Shown in pieces: positions 1 through 6,398 of a DNA stretch of 10,805 bases (positions are counted from its first letter, which is position 1; the number at the start of each line of letters is the position of its first letter). The notes under the pieces are model-generated. The model was not told the DNA's origin. It worked only from the letters and a program-made list of their open reading frames with translations, and did not search any database. The position numbers and the translations under genes are program-made. The stretch is from Coriobacteriales bacterium (GTDB lineage: Bacteria > Actinomycetota > Coriobacteriia > Coriobacteriales > UBA8131): contig JAIRXA010000067.1 of assembly GCA_031268525.1 (NCBI GenBank), forward strand, positions 1 to 10,805, read 5' to 3'.

Positions 1-72
1 GGGTATTTTGTGTTAGCATTATAAAAGTACGGCTCTGAATCGCACAACTCACTTTCCTAACACAAAATACCC
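1..72. repeat. Perfect 16-bp inverted repeat (MITE-like or terminator-like)
   Basis: Positions 1-16 (GGGTATTTTGTGTTAG) are the exact reverse complement of 57-72, with a 40-base AT-richer spacer between them. The arrangement fits a miniature inverted-repeat element of about 72 bp, or one remaining pair of transposon ends. The GGGT-start and the TGTGT/ACACAAAA motif loosely recall IS256-like termini, but no transposase is here. It also lies about 105 bp beyond the last gene of the minus-strand operon, so it could act as a long-loop terminator, although no clear T-tract follows the stem. The left flank is outside the window, so a target duplication cannot be tested. Confidence 0.6.
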
Positions 73-176
73 CGTCCCTTTTGTGTTCGTCTGGCACATC
101 CGTCCCCCGTCTACGTTTACGTCCGTCTCGCCCTACTGCTTCCCTGTCTACTGTGCCGCATCGCGCAGCGCCCCAC
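73..176. other. Non-coding GC-rich stretch with repeat-like motifs
   Basis: Between the inverted repeat and the end of the leftmost gene there is no credible gene. The sequence is rich in CGTC/CCGTCCC steps (for example CCGTCCCTTTTGTGTTCG at about 72-89, CCGTCCCCCGTC at about 100-111). This resembles the REP-type sequences with CCGTCCCC and TGTGTT cores that I remember from many Firmicutes and Coriobacteriia genomes, and it shares those cores with the palindrome inside the ATP-grasp gene at 7591-7621. The repeat assignment is an inference. Confidence 0.3.
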
Positions 177-581
177 CTATCTACCGAAAAACTGCAGCGC
201 GATCAGCAGGACGATGAGCGCAACCATGCCGACGGTCGCCGCCAGACAACCTCGGAGTGCACGCTGCCCAATCATGCCCAGGCGACCGAACAGTCCTCCC
301 GCTCCCATGATCGTCCCCATCAGGGCGCGATCGGTTTCGGAGCTGTTGTCGACGAGGACACGCGGTTGCTTTGCCTGTTCGCGGAGATAGCGTTCTGTCT
401 CGCTGAGTTTGATAAAGCGCTCGTCAATCCAGGTATTGCGACAGTAACGACAGCGTAGCAGACCAACCTGTTCATCAAGTACGACATAGTCCTCGCCGTG
501 ACAGCTAGGGCAGGTCACCTCATGAACACCTGCACCTGCTGCGGGATGTTGTTTTGATGCAGGAGAATCGGCGGCGACCAT
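177..581 (-). CDS. Small zinc-ribbon protein with C-terminal membrane anchor
   Basis: This gene of 134 codons is of unknown function. I chose the ATG at 581 because it lies 4 bases after the upstream stop and has a GAAGG ribosome site 9 bases before it; a longer frame reaching 650 would overlap the upstream gene. Residues 24-47 form a four-cysteine zinc ribbon (CPSC ... CRYC), followed by a charged region (about 50-85), a Gly-rich stretch with repeated MG/GG (88-103), and one hydrophobic segment (111-132) ending in a short FFGR tail. The topology suggests a tail-anchored protein with the ribbon in the cytoplasm. The ribbon resembles the first ribbon of the larger protein two genes upstream (both have a CPxC ... 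L(H/R)CxYC pattern and a following TEW/NTW), so the two may share a partner. It is the last gene of the SPFH/zinc-ribbon cluster. Confidence 0.75.
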   Translation of the reverse strand: MVAADSPASKQHPAAGAGVHEVTCPSCHGEDYVVLDEQVGLLRCRYCRNTWIDERFIKLSETERYLREQAKQPRVLVDNSSETDRALMGTIMGAGGLFGRLGMIGQRALRGCLAATVGMVALIVLLIALQFFGR

Positions 582-585
582 ACGA

Positions 586-951
586 TCAGTCCTTCGGTAT
601 CGGCACACCAAAGGAGCGCGCCACGTCGAGCATGCCCTCGCCCGTCGCACCCCTGTTGAGGGCGCCTTCTATCCGCGCGTCGTTACGCCCCGCCATCTCC
701 GCATTGCTCAAGCCCGTGCGATGCTGGCGAAGCTGGTCGACAACCTGCACGTTCTCGATCAGCGCCCTGGTTTCATGCTCATGACTGTGCCGCTTGTCCT
801 GGTTGCGATAGCGCGCATAGATGAAGCCGTAATAGATGAAGCCAGACGCCAACAGGGCCAAAGCCAGATAGGCTATGTCGCCCTCGTCGTCAAAAAGGGC
901 GAAGGCAGCCGAAAACGTGAGTGAGTCCAAAAAGCTGAGCAGATCGAACAC
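586..951 (-). CDS. Small single-pass membrane protein, unknown function
   Basis: This gene of 121 codons starts at a GTG (951) with a very purine-rich GGGGGAGAAG directly upstream. It begins 11 bases after the preceding zinc-ribbon gene and ends 4 bases before the next one, so it is almost certainly co-transcribed with both. The N-terminus is hydrophobic (1-20, with Phe and Leu), a clear membrane segment lies at about 26-46 (IAYLALALLASGFIYYGFIY), and then comes a basic/His-rich stretch (RYRNQDKRHSHEHE) that would face the cytoplasm. The soluble C-terminal half is polar and Arg/Asp/Gly-rich and ends in GVPIPKD. I recognise no family. It occupies the position of the membrane partner in ydjGHI-like clusters but does not look like the TPM-domain protein YdjH. 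Confidence 0.7.
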   Translation of the reverse strand: MFDLLSFLDSLTFSAAFALFDDEGDIAYLALALLASGFIYYGFIYARYRNQDKRHSHEHETRALIENVQVVDQLRQHRTGLSNAEMAGRNDARIEGALNRGATGEGMLDVARSFGVPIPKD

Positions 952-962
952 CTTCTCCCCCT

Positions 963-2303
963 TCAGACAAACAAGAGAACCACGGCAAGGCCGACAATTG
1001 CACCGATGATCTCGATAACAGCCGAGACCGCCACGAGTTTGGGGGTATGGATGGGCACCGAACCCATCGTCTCACCCGTGACCCCATTGACGGCGACGTA
1101 ATGCAGAAACTTCTTCCCACTGCCTTTGATCTCCAGATAGGAGTAGAGCCAGACCGGCAGATAGGCGGTCTTCCAGAGCTGCCCGGATACTTCCAGATTG
1201 AGGCTCTCCCAGCGGACTCCGCGATCATAGAAGATCGTCGTCGAACGTGCGCGAGTGCGGGCGATATCACGGGACTGCGCCTGAACGAGGGAGGATAACG
1301 CGTCGCGGTTCGCATCGCGCTTCTCCGAGGTATAGCCACGCAGATAGTTGGCGTTGAACTGTACGGCCGCCTCCAGGGGAAAGGGCAGGATGGTGTTTAT
1401 GATGTTGTTGGAATTGACACTGGTGGTCTGCTGGAGGCGCTCGGTACTGGCCTCAACGGTCAGATCGTCGATCAGCAGATCGAAGTCGCGTGCGATGTCG
1501 TACAGATCGGCATCGTAACGTGTCTTCCTGTTGTCGCCAGAACCGACCGTGTACCTGCGCACGAGGTGCTCGCCCTGCCCGGCCATACGCACATGACTTT
1601 TGATATCGACAACCATATAGGGCAGATAGACTCCCATGATGTTGGCGGTCGTGAACTCCTGCCGAAAGCGCGGATGTGCGTAAAAGCGTCGCTTACCGAC
1701 GAAGGCCTCGATACTGTGCTGTGCCTGCTCTTTGGTCAGACGGAAAGGCAGGACGATGTCCGGTACGGCACCATTGGGTATCTGCTGGTTGACCGACAGG
1801 GTGTTGCGACACCAATGACACCGAGCCTGGAGAGCCTCGCGCGTGTCAACGACCACCTCCGCGCCACAGGCACTGCATTTGAAGGTCATCACGACATCGG
1901 TGCCAGGAATGATATCCTGGGCACCGCTACCAAGCCAGGTCCCGGAGAGCTGATGCACATCGCCCGTCAGAGAATCCGCGGGCGCCGACCACTCGGTGTG
2001 GCAGTAGTTGCAGTGCAGCATGCCAGTCATGGGATTGAGCACGATATCCGAAGAACCGCAGCGCGGACACTTGGTAACGCCGTCCTTCGCACCACTGGCC
2101 GTCGAGACAACCTGCGGTTGGGTGGGCTGTGGCGGGGCAATCTGCTGGACGGCGACAGGCGGTGCAGGCGCAGGAGCGACGGGTAGTGGGGATGGAAACG
2201 CGGCGGCGGCAGGCGGTGCGGGCGCGGATACAGCGACGGGCGGAAGCACCCCCTGGCCTGCCCCCGCAACCGGCGGCAGATTGTCAGACGCTGATACAGG
2301 CAT
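963..2303 (-). CDS. Double zinc-ribbon protein with Pro/Ala linker and C-terminal membrane helix (YdjG-like)
   Basis: The protein is 446 residues from the ATG at 2303; a GTG at 2321 overlapping the upstream stop is an alternative start giving 452. Residues 1-70 are a Pro/Ala/Val-rich disordered linker. Two TFIIB-type zinc ribbons follow: C79/C82 with C98/C101, and C143/C146 with C162/C165. The middle part (about 175-400) is a soluble domain of the kind annotated as 'TFIIB-type zinc ribbon-containing protein', with LPYMVVDIKSHVRM and LPVWLYSYLEIKGSGKKFLHYVAVNG motifs. Residues 422-446 form a single hydrophobic helix at the extreme C-terminus. The architecture and its place directly after an SPFH gene resemble B. 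subtilis YdjG, which works with YdjI at the membrane in the PspA response. The shared role is inferred from architecture and neighbourhood, not from an alignment. Confidence 0.8.
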   Translation of the reverse strand: MPVSASDNLPPVAGAGQGVLPPVAVSAPAPPAAAAFPSPLPVAPAPAPPVAVQQIAPPQPTQPQVVSTASGAKDGVTKCPRCGSSDIVLNPMTGMLHCNYCHTEWSAPADSLTGDVHQLSGTWLGSGAQDIIPGTDVVMTFKCSACGAEVVVDTREALQARCHWCRNTLSVNQQIPNGAVPDIVLPFRLTKEQAQHSIEAFVGKRRFYAHPRFRQEFTTANIMGVYLPYMVVDIKSHVRMAGQGEHLVRRYTVGSGDNRKTRYDADLYDIARDFDLLIDDLTVEASTERLQQTTSVNSNNIINTILPFPLEAAVQFNANYLRGYTSEKRDANRDALSSLVQAQSRDIARTRARSTTIFYDRGVRWESLNLEVSGQLWKTAYLPVWLYSYLEIKGSGKKFLHYVAVNGVTGETMGSVPIHTPKLVAVSAVIEIIGAIVGLAVVLLFV

Positions 2304-2317
2304 CTCTCTGTCCACTC

Positions 2318-3586
2318 TCACAGACCGAGGAGCTTTGCCTTTGCGGTATCAAAGTCGTCCTGCGTGATAACGCCCTGGTCAAGCAGGTTCTTGAGTTTTG
2401 TGAGCTTCTCATACGGATCCTCGGCAGGTGCCGTTGGCGCGGATGTGGCAGACGCATCCCCCTGGACGGGCGGCACTCCCTGCGCGGGGGGCACTCCCTG
2501 CGCGGCTGGAGCGGCACCGGCAAAGACCGGATTGGCACCAGTGCCAGCAGGCTGCTGCAAACCGCTGGCCATACCGCCTGCGGCGTTGAGGCCCATGCCC
2601 ATGAAGGCCATACCCATGGCTCCACCCCCATCGGGATTGGAACCGGCGGCCTCAATACCTCGAGCGACAGACTGCTGCAGGAAGGAATTGCCCCGCTGGC
2701 CTGCCAGAGCGTCGGCCTTCTGGACATCCGCGATAAGCGCCTTGGTCACCTCATCGTATTCGATGGCGGCCAGGGCGGCCTTGACGATCTCCAAACCTCG
2801 ACCTGTGCGCCACTGATAGCCCTCCTCCACAGCCGCGCCGAGCGACTGCGCGAAGCCAACGGCGTCGCTTTGGATGCGCGTGATGCGATTGCCCTTGTCA
2901 GGGTCGTTCGTATAGCGCGAGAAGGCAGCTGCCAGCGAGGCCACGACCTCATTGAACAGCTGGTCGGCAGCCTTGTTATCAAAGTCCGCGAAATCGAAGG
3001 CCGGGGCATTGGCGGAGATGAACTCCACGGGCACGAACTGCTTGACGAACAGGATCGGATCGACGATCCTGAGGCTGTAGGCACCCCGCGTGATCGCGCC
3101 TGCCTGGGTCTGAAGGTAGGCGTCGTCCCAGTAAATCTCGGACTGGGTGCCGAACTTGTTATCGGGTATCTCCTTGAGGTTGATATAGAAGGCGAGCTGC
3201 TGGGCACCCGGCTGGCCGCCGAACTTGAAGCGCTCCCAGGACTGGGTGATGGTCGAGGCGATGATGCCACCCCCCGAGAAGAAGGACTGCGAGTTGGGAT
3301 CGGCGCTGGACCACTGGTAACCACCGGCCTGGGCGATGAAGCCGGTGATCGCGCCATTCTCCACGGTGATCAGGGCAAAGCCCTCGGGAACAACGAGCAG
3401 CGAGCCATTCGTAATGACGTTTTGGCTATACCGATAGTTGGAGCCTCGCCCGGCGTTGGTACCCGTTGGCACTGCCGGAACAACGCCTGCGGAGGGGCTT
3501 GCACCGTTGGGGACGGTGTAGAAGTCCTTCCATTGGTCAGCGAACATCCCGCCGATGGCGCCTTGAAATGCCTGGATGAATCCCAT
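2318..3586 (-). CDS. SPFH-domain protein with C-terminal SHOCT domain (YdjI / 'virion core protein'-like)
   Basis: The protein is 422 residues. The ATG at 3586 has a strong AAAGGAAA ribosome site 6 bases before it; a longer frame to 3619 lacks one. The N-terminus (MGFIQAFQGAIGGMFADQWKDF) is an amphipathic/hydrophobic lead, and the SPFH (stomatin/prohibitin/flotillin-like) core runs from about residue 50 (ITNGSLLVVPEGFALITVENGAI) to about 260. A Gly/Met/Ala-rich segment and Pro-rich repeats (QGVPPAQGVPPVQG) follow. The last 33 residues (about 390-422, YEKLTKLKNLLDQGVITQDDFDTAKAKLLGL) are a typical SHOCT domain. SPFH proteins oligomerise on membranes and organise microdomains; B. subtilis YdjI recruits PspA. 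The gene begins 33 bases after metK and ends just before the zinc-ribbon gene, so it heads the four-gene membrane cluster and may be read from the metK promoter. Confidence 0.88.
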   Translation of the reverse strand: MGFIQAFQGAIGGMFADQWKDFYTVPNGASPSAGVVPAVPTGTNAGRGSNYRYSQNVITNGSLLVVPEGFALITVENGAITGFIAQAGGYQWSSADPNSQSFFSGGGIIASTITQSWERFKFGGQPGAQQLAFYINLKEIPDNKFGTQSEIYWDDAYLQTQAGAITRGAYSLRIVDPILFVKQFVPVEFISANAPAFDFADFDNKAADQLFNEVVASLAAAFSRYTNDPDKGNRITRIQSDAVGFAQSLGAAVEEGYQWRTGRGLEIVKAALAAIEYDEVTKALIADVQKADALAGQRGNSFLQQSVARGIEAAGSNPDGGGAMGMAFMGMGLNAAGGMASGLQQPAGTGANPVFAGAAPAAQGVPPAQGVPPVQGDASATSAPTAPAEDPYEKLTKLKNLLDQGVITQDDFDTAKAKLLGL

Positions 3587-3619
3587 GATCGTTTCCTTTC
3601 CCTGGCCTTGGGGAAGCAA

Positions 3620-4897
3620 CTAATCGGCACTTCCCTGACTGACAGCTGCTTTCAGCTGATCAACACGATCGATCCGTTCCCAGGTGAACTCCGGCAGCTC
3701 GCGACCGAAGTGCCCATAGGCAGCGGTCTTGCGATAGATCGGGCGACGCAGGTCGAGTGCGTCGATAATGGCACCGGGGCGCAGGTCAAAAACCTGTTGC
3801 ACCGCCGCTTCGATCATGGTATCAGAAATCATGCCGGTTCCGAAGGTGTCCACCAACAAAGACAGTGGGCGAGCAACACCAATGGCATACGCAAGCTGTA
3901 CCTCGACGCGCGCGGCCAGACCGGCGGCAACAATATTCTTGGCGACCCAACGCGCGGCATAGGCAGCCGAGCGATCGACCTTTGTCGGGTCCTTACCGGA
4001 GAAAGCGCCACCACCATGACGACCTCGGCCGCCGTAGGTATCGACGATGATCTTGCGCCCGGTAACACCCGTATCGCCAGCAGGTCCACCGATGACGAAA
4101 CGCCCGGTGGGATTCACATAGATCTCGGCGTCTTCCCAACTGATGTTCCACTCGGTGAAGACCGGACGAACGACCTTCTCAATCAGATCGCTTCGCAAGG
4201 TGGTTTCGATATCGATGCCCTCAGCGTGTTGGCTTGAGATCAGAACCTTTTCCACCGCTACGGGCCTGTCATTCTCGTAACGCACACTGACCTGCGTCTT
4301 ACCATCGGGACGCAGGTAGGGCAAAACGCCCTCCTTGCGCACCTCGGCCAACTTCTCGGCAAGGCGATGGGCCAGAAAGATCGGCAGCGGCATCAGGGTG
4401 GCCGTCTCATCGCAGGCGTAGCCGAACATCATACCCTGATCACCGGCGCCGATCAGCTCATAGGGATCATCGGCGTCGATATCATGCTGTACCTCAAAGG
4501 ACTCATCGACGCCCATCGCGATGTCGGCACTCTGCTCATGGATGACGTTGATGACCCCACAGGACTTCGAATCAAAGCCAAGCGCCGGATCGTTGTAGCC
4601 GATATCGGCAATGACCTCGCGGGCCACCCGGTCGATGTCAATGTAGGCCTGGGTGCGAATTTCGCCGGCCAGCGTGACCAGGCCCGTGGTTACGAGGGTC
4701 TCACAGGCTGAACGCGCTTTAGCCAGATCGGCCTTCTCGCCGGACGGAGAGACATAGCCTTCGGCGGCGAGCTGAGCCTCCTTGGCGAGAATGGCGTCGA
4801 GGATGGCGTCGGATATCTGGTCACAAACCTTATCGGGATGTCCCTCGGTGACGCTTTCGGATGTAAAGACATAACGGTTGATGGACGATGCGCTCAC
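3620..4897 (-). CDS. metK: S-adenosylmethionine synthetase
   Basis: The enzyme makes S-adenosylmethionine from methionine and ATP, releasing phosphate and pyrophosphate, in the cytoplasm, normally as a tetramer. I place the start at the GTG at 4897 (425 residues) because AGAAGGGA lies 6 bases upstream and the protein then begins SASSINRYVFTSESVTEGHPDK, as in the family; an upstream ATG at 4942 has no ribosome site. Signature motifs are intact: GHPDK at residues 19-23, the ATP-binding GAGDQGMMFGYA from residue 150, and the phosphate-binding GGGAFSGKDPTKVDRSAAYAARW from about 295. The length is slightly above the usual 380-400, with a short insertion around AAEGYVSPSGEKADLAKA. The leader is too short for a SAM riboswitch. 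The gene is divergent from the thiol operon and first in the minus-strand cluster with the SPFH gene. Confidence 0.97.
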   Translation of the reverse strand: MSASSINRYVFTSESVTEGHPDKVCDQISDAILDAILAKEAQLAAEGYVSPSGEKADLAKARSACETLVTTGLVTLAGEIRTQAYIDIDRVAREVIADIGYNDPALGFDSKSCGVINVIHEQSADIAMGVDESFEVQHDIDADDPYELIGAGDQGMMFGYACDETATLMPLPIFLAHRLAEKLAEVRKEGVLPYLRPDGKTQVSVRYENDRPVAVEKVLISSQHAEGIDIETTLRSDLIEKVVRPVFTEWNISWEDAEIYVNPTGRFVIGGPAGDTGVTGRKIIVDTYGGRGRHGGGAFSGKDPTKVDRSAAYAARWVAKNIVAAGLAARVEVQLAYAIGVARPLSLLVDTFGTGMISDTMIEAAVQQVFDLRPGAIIDALDLRRPIYRKTAAYGHFGRELPEFTWERIDRVDQLKAAVSQGSAD

Positions 4898-4991
4898 AGA
4901 GTATCCCTTCTGGAAATCTTGAATGGGCCAATAGTAACGCATTTATGGCATCGCGTGGTTGCGTATGTGCATTTACGAGTACAATATGCTC
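4898..4991. promoter_or_regulatory. Divergent promoter region between metK and the ligase operon
   Basis: These 94 bases separate two divergent starts. On the plus strand TACAAT at 4980-4985 is a good -10 box; a weak -35 (TTGCGT, 4959-4964) lies 15 bases before it. Transcription from it would begin at about 4992, exactly at an ATG of the downstream frame, implying a leaderless mRNA. On the minus strand TACTAT (4936-4931) is a possible -10 for metK with no clear -35, giving a leader of about 27 bases that includes the AGAAGGGA ribosome site. The metK and ligase control regions therefore lie back to back and may be co-regulated. Confidence 0.4.
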
Positions 4992-6398
4992 ATGAATACA
5001 CAGGATAACATCGCGGTGGTCGGCATCAAGGGCGCACCGCGGCAGGTCGAGGCAATCGCAGACTTCATTTCGGGTGGCATCGAACACGGCTGTGGGGCCT
5101 GTATCGGTCTTGAGATCGAGCATTTTGTCGTGACACGGGAGGGACAGGAGCCCGTCACCTATGAGGGCGATGCATCCCGGGGTCAGGCGGGCGTGGGCGC
5201 GATCCTCGATGAACTGGCAGCATACTATGATGCTCGTATCTATGAGGACCACGAGGACGGTTCGCGCTCGCTGATCGGCCTTTCGCGTCTGAAGGCGAAC
5301 GTCACGCTGGAGCCTGGTGCACAATTGGAGATCAGCATCGGACCTGCCGTACGGCTCTCTACGCTGCATCAGCTCTATACCCGCTTTCGCACGGAGCTCG
5401 ACCCCATACTTGAGCGCCACGGTTATGAACTGCTGTCTCTGGGCTATCACCCCTCGGCCTGCGCCTTCGAACTACCGCTGCTGCCAAAACAGCGCTACCA
5501 CTACATGGACGAATACTTCACATCCACCGGCAGCCACGGCATCTGCATGATGCGCGCGACCGCCTCCACGCAGGTCAGCATCGACTTCGCAAGCGAAGAG
5601 GACGCCGTGCGCAAGTACCGCGTGGCGATGGCGCTCGGGCCGCTTCTTTCCTTCATCACAGACAATTCGCCGATCTTCGAGGGGATGCCTGTGCATGGGG
5701 TGGGCAACGGTGAAGGGAGCGCTGGGGATACGGCGGGCAGCAATGAAAGCCAACGAACGCTTCCGACGGGCGCTCGCAGCGGATTGCCCATTCCTCCACG
5801 CATGGCACGAACGGCCATCTGGGAGGACGTCGATCCGGCGCGCTCGACCACACCGCCTCATACCTTTGAGGACCGCTTTGGTTTTGCGGATTATGCCTCA
5901 TCCCTGCTTGCGGCACCTGCGGTCTTTTCCCTGCAGTACGACGACGATCTCCACAAACACGCGGTCTACCAGGGGATGCGAGCCAATGCCGAGGTCTATG
6001 GCGCTCAGGCCCTTGATCTGGAGCGCGTTGAGCACATCCTCTCGCTGTTCTTCTTCGACGTGCGCTTCAAGACCTATATCGAGATACGTATGGCCGATTC
6101 CCTGCCTGCGGAGTACGCGTTTTCCTATGCAGCGCTGATCAAGGGTCTGTTTTATCGAGCCGAGACAATGGAGCGCTACGGCGCACTTGCCGAACGGCTG
6201 ACACCGGAAGAGATTTCCTTGGCAAAACAGACACTGATGCTTGAGGGCTTTGATGCGCTGGTGTATGGACGACCCGCATCCGAGTGGCTCGATGAGCTGC
6301 TGGGTGAGGCCGCAAAGGGCCTGGACGCCGACGAGCAGCCGTACCTGATGCCCCTGGCCGAGTTGGTAGAAAACCGCAGGACGCTGATCGATGACTGA
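4992..6398 (+). CDS. gshA: Glutamate-cysteine ligase, GCS2 type (COG3572-like)
   Basis: The family joins glutamate to cysteine with ATP to give gamma-glutamylcysteine. I favour the ATG at 4992 (468 residues), where a TACAAT box implies a leaderless start; in-frame starts at 4959 (TTG), 4965 and 4986 cannot be excluded, and none has a strong ribosome site. Family features seen: the metal-binding GLEIEHF motif (E41, E43), ANVTLEPGAQLEISIGPA, LSLGYHP, and the block GSHGICMMRATASTQVSIDFASEEDAVRKYRVAMALGPL, which matches the plant-type enzymes, followed by NSPIFEG and IWEDVDPARS. Between these last two, about 33 Gly/Ser/Thr/Pro-rich residues (about 236-268) are inserted. The stop overlaps the next start by 8 bases, so a coupled second step acting on the product is likely. 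The substrate amino acid is inferred from the family. Confidence 0.88.
   Translation: MNTQDNIAVVGIKGAPRQVEAIADFISGGIEHGCGACIGLEIEHFVVTREGQEPVTYEGDASRGQAGVGAILDELAAYYDARIYEDHEDGSRSLIGLSRLKANVTLEPGAQLEISIGPAVRLSTLHQLYTRFRTELDPILERHGYELLSLGYHPSACAFELPLLPKQRYHYMDEYFTSTGSHGICMMRATASTQVSIDFASEEDAVRKYRVAMALGPLLSFITDNSPIFEGMPVHGVGNGEGSAGDTAGSNESQRTLPTGARSGLPIPPRMARTAIWEDVDPARSTTPPHTFEDRFGFADYASSLLAAPAVFSLQYDDDLHKHAVYQGMRANAEVYGAQALDLERVEHILSLFFFDVRFKTYIEIRMADSLPAEYAFSYAALIKGLFYRAETMERYGALAERLTPEEISLAKQTLMLEGFDALVYGRPASEWLDELLGEAAKGLDADEQPYLMPLAELVENRRTLIDD

Noticed and set aside
2460..2515. Tandem GGCACTCCCTGCGCGGGG-like repeat as a CRISPR or mobile element
   Set aside because: It is simply the coding DNA for the Pro/Gln-rich QGVPPAQGVPPVQG linker of the SPFH protein, with two short in-frame units and no spacers.
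2129..4237. A 702-codon plus-strand open frame opposite metK and the SPFH gene
   Set aside because: It lies antisense to two strongly supported genes; its composition (Arg/Gly/His/Asp runs, no recognisable domain) fits a shadow frame created by GC-rich codon use.
4898..4958. SAM riboswitch upstream of metK
   Set aside because: The divergent spacer is under 100 bases and shows no conserved SAM-box pattern or terminator stem.
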